The position numbers and the translations under genes are program-made. This document shows positions 8,437-16,435 of a stretch of DNA of 64,000 nt, one piece after another; the stretch's first letter is position 1; each line of letters starts with the position of its first letter. The stretch spans positions 1 through 64,000 of the forward strand of contig JAHEMR010000007.1 in NCBI GenBank assembly GCA_024643545.1, written 5' to 3'. The DNA comes from Crocinitomicaceae bacterium. Its GTDB lineage: Bacteria; Bacteroidota; Bacteroidia; Flavobacteriales_D; Crocinitomicaceae. A model generated the notes under the pieces. That model was not told the DNA's origin. It made no database searches and was given only the letters and a program-made list of their open reading frames with translations.

Positions 8437-9776
8437 TTTTTTGTTTTTTCTGATTTTTTCGTTTGATAAAAATTAGGTGGGAAACCATTAATTTTCCGCC
8501 ACAATTCATATCCGACTAGTACATTATCCAATAAAATCATTGACTTCGCACCGCCACCTACGCGCAAAGCTTGAGGCCAATCTTTTTCCTTTTTGTTCGG
8601 TGAAACGAGAACTCGGAACATTCCTTCCTCGTTCGCAAAATTATCAATGGCAAAAATCTCACCACCAAAGGTTCCAAAGCTCGTATTCGGCCAGCCTGAA
8701 AAAACCATTGCCGGCCAGCCATCAAATTGAATGCGTACGTTTTGACCTTTTTGCAATAAGGGTAAATCCACCGGCTGAACAAACATCTCAATGGCCAAAT
8801 CATAATTTTTAGGCATAATTGTCGCGATGGATTCGCCTTGTTTGATGGTCTCTCCGATGCCACTAGACAAAACCCTTGTGATGACGCCATCCTGCGGCGC
8901 TAAAACGTAATACATTCCATTTCGGATGGAATAATTCGCGGACATATTTTGCAACTTAATGACATCCACCTCGGTGTCGTACAAAGATGAAAGTGTGGAG
9001 AATTTATCTGATTCTGCTTTTGACACTTCATCGCGAAATTTAGCCTCAATTGACTGGTATTCTACACGTGCATCGATAATGTCATTGGCACTTTGCAAGT
9101 ATTTTTGCTGGGCTGCAATTTGCGAAGCTTGGGCTCTTTGAAAGGTCAATTTTCGCGTTTCTAATTCCGTCAATGACTTTAAATTATCCTTATATAATTT
9201 TTCAAATCGCTCTACTTGTTGTTCGGCAATTCGCGTATTGATTTGGGTAGTATGAAATTCGATGCTATCCGTCTTTAATTTAAGATAGGCCTGATTTAAC
9301 TTAAGTTTCGCCTGTTGTAGCTTTAACTTACCTGTTTCGATTAATGCATCAATACGGTTATCCAAAGCGCTGATTTTACCACCATAAGACACTACAGACA
9401 ACTCTTTGTTTTTCAACTGCTTATTCGTCCGTCCAACAAGATCAGGATCTAGGTAACTTTCCTTAATTTCAGAAAGAAAAAGAATGGTGTCACCCTTCTT
9501 CACTTGATCGCCATCCTTCACATACCATTTTTCAATTTTACCAGCGATAATGGATTGAATCATTTGCGGACGTTGCTCAGGACGCAAGGTTACGACTTTT
9601 CCATTGCCTCGGATGTTTTGAGTCCACGGTAAAAAGAGGATCAGTAAGAGCAAAGCAACTATTGCCCAAACAACGTTGATTAACCGTTTTGAGGATTGTT
9701 TACTTTCCACCCTATTCATTGAATCTAAACTCGTTACATTCAATTTACTTTTATTTTGCGGCGATAAATTTAGCAT
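8433..9776 (-). CDS. HlyD-family membrane fusion protein
   Basis: 447 residues. A single transmembrane helix (about 33-53) follows a short cytoplasmic tail. Then come a biotinyl/lipoyl-like half-motif (IIAGKIEKWYVKDGDQVKKGD), a long alpha-helical hairpin (about 120-280) rich in Lys, Leu and Gln, the second half-motif (APQDGVITRVLSSGIGETIKQGE), and a C-terminal beta domain (VQPVDLPLLQKGQNVRIQFDGW). This is the periplasmic adaptor that joins the inner-membrane exporter to TolC. It overlaps the ABC gene by 7 bases and the TolC gene by 4, so the products are probably made together. Confidence 0.92.
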   Translation of the reverse strand: MLNLSPQNKSKLNVTSLDSMNRVESKQSSKRLINVVWAIVALLLLILFLPWTQNIRGNGKVVTLRPEQRPQMIQSIIAGKIEKWYVKDGDQVKKGDTILFLSEIKESYLDPDLVGRTNKQLKNKELSVVSYGGKISALDNRIDALIETGKLKLQQAKLKLNQAYLKLKTDSIEFHTTQINTRIAEQQVERFEKLYKDNLKSLTELETRKLTFQRAQASQIAAQQKYLQSANDIIDARVEYQSIEAKFRDEVSKAESDKFSTLSSLYDTEVDVIKLQNMSANYSIRNGMYYVLAPQDGVITRVLSSGIGETIKQGESIATIMPKNYDLAIEMFVQPVDLPLLQKGQNVRIQFDGWPAMVFSGWPNTSFGTFGGEIFAIDNFANEEGMFRVLVSPNKKEKDWPQALRVGGGAKSMILLDNVLVGYELWRKINGFPPNFYQTKKSEKTKK

Positions 9777-11470
9777 GGATTTTTCAGCTTAAATGTTTCA
9801 TAATTTCCATCAAAGACGATCGCGCCTTCGAAAATTTCTATGATTCTAGGAAAACGTCGAATGACCTCGAGATCTGAACTTGCGACAATTAGGGTCGATT
9901 GGTTCTCTTTTAAAATTCGGTTTAAAATGGTGTTTTTTTGACGACTTGTTAATCCCGCTGAAGGCTCCTCCAATAATACCAATCGTGGATCTCCAATCAT
10001 TGCACGGGCAATCAAAATCTTTTTGACGATGTCGCGAGGAATGAACTGCACATCCGCATTCAATACTGATTCATACTTATGTGGTAGGGCCTGTATAAAT
10101 GGTTTTAGCTCCAATTCAGCTACTGCCTCCTCCATTCTCTTCAAATCAATGTGATTTCTACCAAAAGAAATATTATCGATGACACTTCCAAAAATCAACA
10201 AATCTTGATCGACAACAGCACCAATTTGTCCCCTTAAAAATTCTTTATTCAAATTTTCAATGGGCAATTCATTAAAGGAAATAGTACCTTGTCCGGGCTC
10301 GGTTAAACCAACGATTAAGTGAAACAGTAGATTGCTTGAAACGGATGAGTCCGAAACAATACATACTTTTTCATTCTGCTTGATTTGACATGAAATGTTC
10401 GATAAAACGTTCATATCAAAATCTTGAATGTGATATGAAACATTTTCCAGTTGGACAGAAAATCCTTCCGAAGATGCTAATTGATAACCGTTACTCATTT
10501 CATCTTCCAATTCCAAATCCGTTACTTGAGAAATTTTTTCAATGGCTGTAAGCACATCGTAAACAACCTCTACACTTAAAATTAATTTTTCAACAGCACT
10601 TAATACAAGTAAAATAATAATTTCGGACGCCACGAACTGACCGATATTCATTTGCTGATTGATGACAAGTAAGCCTCCAATAATCAAGAAAACAAGTGCG
10701 ATGATTACTTTAAAAACAATCAAATAAATGTATTGCTTGACAAGGACCTTAAAATGTTCATCTCGTGCTGTTAAGTATCCATTCAAATGACTGTCCGTTC
10801 TGCTAATATGAAGTTTGTTTTTTCCCGACAAACCAAAACTGAAGCGTGCTTGGGAAACCTCTTTCAACCAGTGAGCAATTTTATATTTATAACTCGACTC
10901 CTCTAAGCTTGTTTGCATGCCTCGTTGAACGGTAAAGCGTACAATTAATATCAAGGTAAATACAAGGAAAACGCCAAGAAAAATGAAGAAACTATGGTAG
11001 AATGACAATAAGACTAGGCAGAATACCAATTGCAATATGGATGCGGTAAAATCAATCAATAATTTTGACAATCCTTTTTGAATCGTTAAGGTATCAAAGA
11101 AACGATGGGTTAAATCCGTCGCATACTTTTTCAAAAGTTCCGTTAACTTGATGTGAGGAATGCGTTCAGCAAACTCAAATGCAGAGCGCGTAAAGATCCG
11201 TTGTTGGAGATTTTCTGTAATTCTTAATTGAAAAATGTTCAATACACCAGAAAAACCTAAGGATAGTACCACCAATAACACCAGAACAAACCAGGATGTA
11301 CTCATTTGTCCAAGCTCAATGAAATTGATGATCATTTGAATGCCCAGCGGTAATCCGAGCGATAGAATTCCACTAAGTACAGAAAAAAGATAGATGTTTC
11401 TAATTTCCTTGGTGTCCGGTCGCAACATGGACCAAAACCTTGTAAACAATTTTGGTGAACTATTTTTCAT
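9770..11470 (-). CDS. ABC exporter protein with degenerate nucleotide-binding domain
   Basis: 566 residues: a six-helix exporter-type membrane domain (about 20-320) and an ABC domain (about 335-560), with no N-terminal peptidase domain. The fold and position (TetR-ABC-HlyD-TolC) say type I secretion exporter, but the ATPase motifs are mostly gone. Where Walker A (GxxGxGKST) belongs it has VSDSSVSSNLLFH, with no glycines and no lysine; the LSGGQ signature is replaced by IPRDIVKK; Walker B is LVLLEEP with Glu for the metal Asp; the H-loop histidine is replaced by Ser in VASSDLEV. The Q-loop (AVVDQDLLIFG) and ARAM after the signature remain, so homology is clear. The reading frame is intact and the genes around it are overlapping, which argues against simple decay. 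Confidence 0.88.
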   Translation of the reverse strand: MKNSSPKLFTRFWSMLRPDTKEIRNIYLFSVLSGILSLGLPLGIQMIINFIELGQMSTSWFVLVLLVVLSLGFSGVLNIFQLRITENLQQRIFTRSAFEFAERIPHIKLTELLKKYATDLTHRFFDTLTIQKGLSKLLIDFTASILQLVFCLVLLSFYHSFFIFLGVFLVFTLILIVRFTVQRGMQTSLEESSYKYKIAHWLKEVSQARFSFGLSGKNKLHISRTDSHLNGYLTARDEHFKVLVKQYIYLIVFKVIIALVFLIIGGLLVINQQMNIGQFVASEIIILLVLSAVEKLILSVEVVYDVLTAIEKISQVTDLELEDEMSNGYQLASSEGFSVQLENVSYHIQDFDMNVLSNISCQIKQNEKVCIVSDSSVSSNLLFHLIVGLTEPGQGTISFNELPIENLNKEFLRGQIGAVVDQDLLIFGSVIDNISFGRNHIDLKRMEEAVAELELKPFIQALPHKYESVLNADVQFIPRDIVKKILIARAMIGDPRLVLLEEPSAGLTSRQKNTILNRILKENQSTLIVASSDLEVIRRFPRIIEIFEGAIVFDGNYETFKLKNPC

Positions 11471-12143
11471 TTTTAATTACTTTAAGTATGGTCTCCGTAA
11501 AAAAGGATTCTACCAAATCATCCTGCTGATGGATGTTCGTCAAACGAGGTAAATGCGCTGCAAAAAAGCGCTGTTGATTGCTTCCTTCAATCATTGTTGA
11601 AATCAACATATTTGGAAATTCATACGAAGGATTAATTTCAAGGATAATCGCTGAAACAAATTCGACAACCTTTTTATACTCCGTGAATGCGCCATTTTGA
11701 TTCTCGTCATCCACATTCTTCGTAAGAAGAACCTTCATGGACTCATTTATAACGATGTGTTTTAAGTCCAATTCATTTTCCAACACAAGTTCATGCGATG
11801 GATTTGGAATGGCCGTTAAAATATGAATGCAATTTTTCAATCGAACTTCTGCATCCGGAATATTTTGTGTGCCCATGTGAATGCGAAACCACATGCACGA
11901 CCAATACCAGTTGATTAAATACAGTAGCAATTTATGTTTACTCTCGAAATAGCGGTAAATCGATGCTTCCGTGGTATCAATTTCTACCGCAAGCTTTTTG
12001 AATGTGAACTTCTCAAATCCAAGGGAAGAAATCATGGAAATACTGCCGTCAAGGATTTTCTGTCCTAGTTCAGAGGAAGTTGGATCCTTTAAGTACAAAT
12101 GCTCATTCATTGGAATGGACATTTTTGAAAAAAGTTGATTCAT
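11460..12143 (-). CDS. TetR/AcrR-family transcriptional regulator
   Basis: 227 residues. The N-terminal helix-turn-helix (about 27-75) reads LGQKILDGSISMISSLGFEKFTFKKLA, then TTEASIYRYFESKHKLL, a textbook TetR DNA-binding domain. The C-terminal ligand-binding part is all-helical and not assignable to a ligand. It is the first gene of the exporter operon, overlapping the ABC gene by 11 bases, so it probably controls its own operon through the AT-rich repeats at 12174-12203. Downstream internal methionines (positions 8 and 12) are alternative starts. Confidence 0.9.
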   Translation of the reverse strand: MNQLFSKMSIPMNEHLYLKDPTSSELGQKILDGSISMISSLGFEKFTFKKLAVEIDTTEASIYRYFESKHKLLLYLINWYWSCMWFRIHMGTQNIPDAEVRLKNCIHILTAIPNPSHELVLENELDLKHIVINESMKVLLTKNVDDENQNGAFTEYKKVVEFVSAIILEINPSYEFPNMLISTMIEGSNQQRFFAAHLPRLTNIHQQDDLVESFFTETILKVIKNEK

Positions 12144-12160
12144 TTGAGTTTATTTACGTG

Positions 12161-12168
12161 CAAATATA
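12161..12168 (-). promoter_or_regulatory. -7 box of the TetR/exporter operon
   Basis: Minus-strand TATATTTG, an exact match to TAnnTTTG, 17 bases before the ATG at 12143. Predicted transcript start lies about 4 bases after the box. Confidence 0.7.
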
Positions 12169-12173
12169 ATAGC

Positions 12174-12203
12174 ATTACTATTAAAATAATAATTATTACT
12201 ATT
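12174..12203. promoter_or_regulatory. AT-rich operator candidate: direct repeats around a palindrome
   Basis: ATTACTATT occurs at 12174-12182 and again at 12195-12203, 21 bases apart (two helical turns). The perfect 12-base palindrome TAATAATTATTA sits between and partly over them (12187-12198). The block lies immediately upstream of the -7 box of the TetR gene, where a repressor would block RNA polymerase. Autoregulation by the TetR protein is inferred. Confidence 0.5.
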
Positions 12204-12272
12204 TTATTTGTTAACGTACTGAACAAATGATAGGAAAAAAAGTTTTATCGAGAAGAAAGGAAGTGTTTCGAA

Positions 12273-13742
12273 TTATTGGTAATCCTCCTTCACACAACGC
12301 TCTACAATTTTTGCGCTATTTAAAGCCAATGGAATGCCACCACCAGGATGAACGGTTACTCCAGCGAAGTATAAACCTTTTAATGTTTTGGAGAAATTTG
12401 GATGCCGATAAAAGGCGGAGAAAGCACTGTTGGATGAATTTCCATAAATGGATCCTTGTTTCCCGAAATAAACGGATTCAATTTTTCTTGGTTCATTGTT
12501 CGACTCAACTTCGATGAGTGATTCAATGTCCCGGTTCAATGCTTTCGATAATTTTTCGATGCACGTTTGACGTGTTTCAGCAACAAACGCATCCCAATCT
12601 TGTCCGACATTTATTGGTGCATTGACCATTACGAACCAATTTTCTGATCCTTTTGGCGCATCACTTTCTTCCACTTTTGAGGTAATGTGTACGTAAATTG
12701 TTGGATCTTTATACCTCGTTTTCGTGGTGAATATCGCCTCAAACTCTGCTTCATAGTCCGCAGCGAAAAAGATATTATGTACACCTAATTCTTTAAAGGA
12801 ATCTTTGATTCCCCAATAAAAAACAATGGCACTGCTTGATTTCTCTTGACGTAAAATCTTTTTAGGCTCATGCATTCCTTTTAATAGGCGCTCATAGGTG
12901 AAATGAACATCCATGTTCGAAACGACGATGTTACAGTCAACTTGTTGTTTATTGGTTCGGATGCCACTTACCTTATTTTGTTCGTGAAGAATTTCCTCCA
13001 CCCGTTCATTCAAGAAAAATTGGACACCAAGTTCTAAACACAATTGATGCAAAGTTTTCGAGATTTGCACCATTCCTCCTATTGGCATTGCTGGACCTTC
13101 ATTGAATTCTAAATGACTAATGATGTTTAACAATCCTGGCGTTCGGTATGGACTACTACCGTTATAGGTAGCCATTCGATTTAATAACTGAGCTGTTTTC
13201 GGATTTTTGAAGCGAGATTTATTTACCGCATTCATGCTTCGAATCATCCCATAATAAGGAATGCGCAGTACCGCTCGAAATACACCTTTGTTACACCACT
13301 GATTCAGACGATGTAAAGATGCCCGAATAAAAACAGGATAAACTGCATGATAATTTTTAGATAAGCGTTCTAAAAAGCGCTCTGTGCGTTTTCGATTTTC
13401 ACCAAAAGCCATTTCAAAGGACTCTGCTGTTTGTTTCGTACCGACTGGAACAATTACTTGCTGTCCATCTGAAAAGAAATAACGACAGGACTCTTCTAAT
13501 TGCCGGTAAGAAAAGATGCTTGGATCTTTTTCACACAGCGAAATCAGTTCATCAATTAACGAAGGCTCTGTAAATACCGAAGGACCCATATCGAAACGAT
13601 ACTCCCCCATCCATTTTTCATTTACTTTCCCCCCAACGAAATCATTCGCTTCAAAAACAGAAACATCATAGCCAAGCTTTGCCAAACGAATTGCGCTAGC
13701 CATCCCGCCTGTTCCTGCACCAACAATTGCAACTTTCATCAT
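12273..13742 (-). CDS. crtD: Carotenoid desaturase, CrtI/CrtD family FAD oxidoreductase
   Basis: 489 residues. N-terminal dinucleotide-binding motif VAIVGAGTGGMASAIRLAKLGYDV-type (about 4-27) followed by EANDFVGGK, and the C-terminal FAD motif GLYFAGVTVHPGGGIPLAL (about 458-476). The early segment YRFDMGPSVFTEPSLIDEL resembles the Bacteroidota CrtD (hydroxycarotenoid 3,4-desaturase) group more than CrtI phytoene desaturase, but I cannot separate the two with certainty by eye. No other carotenoid gene (crtB, crtY, crtZ) is in the window. It is transcribed alone; the TetR gene begins 129 bases downstream with its own promoter. A near-consensus -7 box CATCTTTG lies on the minus strand at 13751-13758. 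Confidence 0.8.
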   Translation of the reverse strand: MMKVAIVGAGTGGMASAIRLAKLGYDVSVFEANDFVGGKVNEKWMGEYRFDMGPSVFTEPSLIDELISLCEKDPSIFSYRQLEESCRYFFSDGQQVIVPVGTKQTAESFEMAFGENRKRTERFLERLSKNYHAVYPVFIRASLHRLNQWCNKGVFRAVLRIPYYGMIRSMNAVNKSRFKNPKTAQLLNRMATYNGSSPYRTPGLLNIISHLEFNEGPAMPIGGMVQISKTLHQLCLELGVQFFLNERVEEILHEQNKVSGIRTNKQQVDCNIVVSNMDVHFTYERLLKGMHEPKKILRQEKSSSAIVFYWGIKDSFKELGVHNIFFAADYEAEFEAIFTTKTRYKDPTIYVHITSKVEESDAPKGSENWFVMVNAPINVGQDWDAFVAETRQTCIEKLSKALNRDIESLIEVESNNEPRKIESVYFGKQGSIYGNSSNSAFSAFYRHPNFSKTLKGLYFAGVTVHPGGGIPLALNSAKIVERCVKEDYQ

Positions 13743-13929
13743 ACTTTAACAAAGATGAGGCTAAAAAGTTAGTTAACACGCAAAGTCTTGACTTAATTTA
13801 TCGCTGTAAAAACGCAGGAATCCCCTGTAAAATCAATGAAAATGACCGGCTTTATTAACAAAATGCCTGATTTTTCAACATTTTGCACATTTTTTTTCGT
13901 TGAAACCTCCACTCGCATTGATATTCAGA

Positions 13930-13937
13930 TATATTTG
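13930..13937 (+). promoter_or_regulatory. -7 box of the HU gene
   Basis: TATATTTG, exact TAnnTTTG match, 40 bases before the ATG. A TTGAAA element lies 27 bases upstream, a little far for the usual -33 position. Confidence 0.65.
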
Positions 13938-13977
13938 TTACGTTAAAATTTATTACTAATTATTAAAACACGTTATC

Positions 13978-14250
13978 ATGAACAAGGCGGAATTAATCGA
14001 CGCAATGGCTGCAGCAGCAGGATTGTCAAAAGCAGATGCTAAAAAAGCATTAGACGGATTTGTAGGAGCTACTACAGAAGCGTTGAAAAAAGGAGAAAGA
14101 ATTTCTTTAGTTGGATTCGGTTCTTTTGATCTTTCTAAAAGAAACGCTCGTAACGGACGTAACCCTAAAACAGGTGAAGTGATTCAAATCGCTGCAAAAA
14201 ACACTATCCGTTTCAAAGCAGGTTCTGAACTTTCTTCAAGCGTAAACTAA
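13978..14250 (+). CDS. hup: HU-family DNA-binding protein
   Basis: 90 residues, the normal HU length. Family sequence throughout: MNKAELIDAMAAAAGLSKADAKKALDGF, LVGFGSFDLSKRNARNGRNP-type arm leading to KTGEVIQIAAKNTIRFKAGSEL. HU is a dimeric nucleoid protein that bends DNA through the two beta arms carrying the conserved Pro (here RNP). Codon use is strongly biased and the gene has its own promoter and a strong terminator, as expected for a highly expressed single-gene unit. Confidence 0.97.
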   Translation: MNKAELIDAMAAAAGLSKADAKKALDGFVGATTEALKKGERISLVGFGSFDLSKRNARNGRNPKTGEVIQIAAKNTIRFKAGSELSSSVN

Positions 14251-14270
14251 GAAGAAATTTCTACTTAATT

Positions 14271-14305
14271 AAATAGGCTTCCAATTGGAAGCCTATTTTT
14301 TTTGT
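14271..14305 (+). terminator. Rho-independent terminator of HU
   Basis: Perfect 12-base arms AAATAGGCTTCC (14271-14282) and GGAAGCCTATTT (14287-14298) with an AATT loop, followed by a run of T. Confidence 0.9.
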
Positions 14306-14464
14306 CTTCATTTTTCGTTCTTAAGAGTTCTTCCCGATACTTCTGAATTTGTTTCTTTTTTCGGCGATGCCAAAAAGTAGTGCAATAAACAAACAGAATA
14401 TTCTTCTTTTCATTTTATTCTTCCACTTTTTGGCTTGATCCAAAAAGTTCGCAAAAAGATCAAT

Positions 14465-14503
14465 CCCGATATTTCGTCCCGATATTTCGTCCCGATATTT
14501 CGG
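14465..14503. repeat. Three tandem copies of a 13-base repeat
   Basis: CCCGATATTTCGT is repeated at 14465, 14478 and 14491; the last copy ends in G. The third copy with the next bases forms the palindrome CCCGA-TATT-TCGGG. It lies inside the non-coding repeat region. Confidence 0.85.
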
Positions 14504-14887
14504 GATTCGAATTCGATTCCTTTTGCAGATTTTACTCTGAATGGGCACACCTCTCTTCAAGCAAAGGGTTTTCTTCGGATTTTGTCACACGATGCTTGGC
14601 GCATGAGCTTGCAGCTATGCTTAGCATTCGCGCGTGACAATGCTCCTTGAAAAACATCGAATTCTATGTCGGTCCTAGTTCTATTTATAATTTTTCTCTT
14701 CGAAGTGTAAACAACCGTCATTCACGAGATTACTTTCACGCGCATGAAAAGATGTAACGTCAACACTCACAACGAAGTTGCGTAAAAATTTCTGGCTGTT
14801 TGAGCCGAGGTACGGGAGCGAGTTTCAGAAATTTTAGCAACAAGGAAGATGAGGGTCGTTTCATCTTTTAAGCGCTAGACCTTTTTG

Positions 14888-14916
14888 TTACTTTTTGGGG
14901 CGATGCCAAAAAGTAA
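14888..14916. repeat. Hairpin TTACTTTTTGG / CCAAAAAGTAA
   Basis: Perfect 11-base arms with a 7-base loop GGCGATG; pairing can continue beyond a small bulge (CTTTTTG upstream, CAAAAAG downstream). Likely the end hairpin of a dispersed intergenic element. There is no gene directly upstream, so a terminator role is less likely. Confidence 0.7.
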
Positions 14917-14975
14917 GAACAAAAAAGCATTTTTTTTATACTCACTTTTTGTCCGATTGTCGGACTTGATGTATA

Positions 14976-15776
14976 CTAAGTCGGTGATTGTTTTGGAATG
15001 ATTTTCCAAAATAAACGCGGAAAAAAGCGTTTCATTTTCACCGCAAGCAATTCTTTATTCCCAATCAACACTTCGTGCTTGTTTTTCACCAATGCTTGAA
15101 GTAATTGTTTGACACATTCATCTACCGGCATACCCGTTGCTTGATTATGATCCATCTGTCCATGGGCTTTACCTTCAGCAGTGACTGCATTCGTTGAAAT
15201 GGGCGTATTGATTTTTCCAGGACAAGCAACCGTCACCTTTAAGTTGTATTCGCTTTCCTCCATGACCAAACTTTCATAATAGCCAAAAAGCGCATGCTTC
15301 GAAGCACTGTATGCTGAGCGCAAATGGAAACCAAATTTTCCTGCAATGCTACTAATCACCAGAATTTGTCCGGACTTTTGCTGACGAAAAATGGGTAAGA
15401 CAGCTTTCGTCATGGCAATGTTCCCAAAGAAATTTACTTCCATGATTTGACGATTGACTTCCATCGATGTTTCGAATGCTGTTGCGCGCTGACTGATTCC
15501 TCCGTTATTGATTAACACATCGATTCGTCCGTATTGAGACAGTACTTCCTGTGTCAAAACGTCAATGTTTGCGGTATCCGCCAAATCAACTTTCAAGACC
15601 ATATGTTGCGCGCTGTGCTGAAGGCTTTCTTTCAAGTCATTGAGTTTATCCACGTTTCGGGCGGACAATATTAATTTTGCTCCTGCGCGATCTAATTGTC
15701 GGGCCAACGCTTCGCCGATTCCAGAGGATGCTCCGGTAATCCACACGACTTTTTGATGAAAATAACTTGAATTCAT
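14976..15776 (-). CDS. SDR-family oxidoreductase
   Basis: 266 residues, classical short-chain dehydrogenase/reductase. The cofactor motif is TGASSGIGEAL (about 14-24), followed by NNGGIS (about 90), the catalytic Ser in VISSIAGKFG and the YSASKHALFGYY segment holding the catalytic Tyr and Lys. The Arg in SARN after beta-2 suggests NADP(H). The sequence most resembles the SDR group often called DltE-like or general short-chain reductases; the substrate is unknown. It is transcribed alone, divergently from gmhA, and its -7 box ends only 7 bases from the ATG. Confidence 0.88.
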   Translation of the reverse strand: MNSSYFHQKVVWITGASSGIGEALARQLDRAGAKLILSARNVDKLNDLKESLQHSAQHMVLKVDLADTANIDVLTQEVLSQYGRIDVLINNGGISQRATAFETSMEVNRQIMEVNFFGNIAMTKAVLPIFRQQKSGQILVISSIAGKFGFHLRSAYSASKHALFGYYESLVMEESEYNLKVTVACPGKINTPISTNAVTAEGKAHGQMDHNQATGMPVDECVKQLLQALVKNKHEVLIGNKELLAVKMKRFFPRLFWKIIPKQSPT

Positions 15777-15783
15777 GATGTAT

Positions 15784-15791
15784 CAAAGATA
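15784..15791 (-). promoter_or_regulatory. -7 box of the SDR gene
   Basis: Minus-strand TATCTTTG, an exact TAnnTTTG match, 7 bases before the ATG; predicted 5' leader of only a few bases. Confidence 0.65.
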
Positions 15792-15832
15792 CGAAACTCC
15801 CGCTTCATGTCGCGCTCTACGAGAATTTAGTT

Positions 15833-15840
15833 TAAATTTG
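15833..15840 (+). promoter_or_regulatory. -7 box of gmhA
   Basis: TAAATTTG, exact match, ending 7 bases before the ATG at 15848. Together with the SDR box it forms a compact divergent promoter region of 71 bases. Confidence 0.65.
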
Positions 15841-15847
15841 AAGTCAA

Positions 15848-16435
15848 ATGACGAACATGGAACTACGCAACTTGATTCAACAGCAATTCGAAGAAGCCCA
15901 ACAAACATTGGTGAATTTTCAATCGGAAGCTAACTTTTCATTGATCGCTCAGGCAGTCGCTGTAATGAGTCAAGCCATTCAAAACGGTGGGAAGATCATT
16001 AGTTGTGGAAATGGCGGATCGATGTGTGATGCCATGCACTTCGCTGAAGAATTAAGTGGACGTTTTCGAGATAACCGTCGTGCTTTAGCAGCTATCAGTA
16101 TTTCAGATCCTTCACATTTGTCTTGTGTCAGCAACGATTACGGTTACGACTTCGTTTTTTCGCGCTTCATTGAAGGACTCGGACAGGAAAACGATGTGTT
16201 ATTAGGTATTTCAACCTCTGGAAATTCGAAAAATGTCATTCTTGCTGTAGAAGCGGCAAAAGCAAAAGGCATGAAAACGATTGTCCTTACTGGAAAAGAT
16301 GGTGGCAAACTCGCTGGACTTGCGGACATTGAAATCCGTGCACCACATTCCAACTTTGCAGATCGCGCACAAGAAATTCACATCAAAGTCATTCATTCCT
16401 TGATTCTAGGAATCGAACACTCACTTGGACTTTAA
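15848..16435 (+). CDS. gmhA: Phosphoheptose isomerase (sedoheptulose 7-phosphate isomerase)
   Basis: 195 residues, the usual length. GmhA converts sedoheptulose 7-phosphate to D-glycero-D-manno-heptose 7-phosphate, the first step towards the heptose of LPS. A single SIS domain shows [19 protein letters not shown] (about 56-74), the Ser-rich phosphate site [11 protein letters not shown] (about 119) and the C-terminal [13 protein letters not shown] with the active-site Glu and His. A second ATG three codons downstream (15857) is an alternative start. The 3' end overlaps the convergent lipoprotein gene by 4 bases. Confidence 0.92.
   Translation: MTNMELRNLIQQQFEEAQQTLVNFQSEANFSLIAQAVAVMSQAIQNGGKIISCGNGGSMCDAMHFAEELSGRFRDNRRALAAISISDPSHLSCVSNDYGYDFVFSRFIEGLGQENDVLLGISTSGNSKNVILAVEAAKAKGMKTIVLTGKDGGKLAGLADIEIRAPHSNFADRAQEIHIKVIHSLILGIEHSLGL

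Larger units (their letters stand above)
14306..14975. repeat. Non-coding, palindrome-rich intergenic repeat region
   Basis: About 670 bases without a credible gene; the short open frames on both strands have no family resemblance. It is full of inverted repeats: ACTTTTTGG/CCAAAAAGT (14425-14448), TTGTCACACG/CGCGTGACAA with one mismatch (14582-14640), AAAATTTCTG/CAGAAATTTT (14785-14835) and TTACTTTTTGG/CCAAAAAGTAA (14888-14916). The text GCGATGCCAAAAAGTA occurs twice (about 14364 and 14901). Such CTTTTTGG...CCAAAAAG hairpins are, from memory, dispersed in Bacteroidota intergenic DNA, so this is probably one or two copies of a REP- or MITE-like element. Confidence 0.6.

Noticed and set aside
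12273..13742. A carotenoid biosynthesis cluster
   Set aside because: Only one desaturase gene is present. The neighbours are an exporter operon and HU, so no cluster is supported in this window.
14321..14650. Two short open reading frames (14321-14560 minus, 14435-14650 plus) in the region after HU
   Set aside because: They overlap each other, run through the tandem repeat and hairpins, and encode sequences without family resemblance or export signals. They are by-products of repeat DNA.
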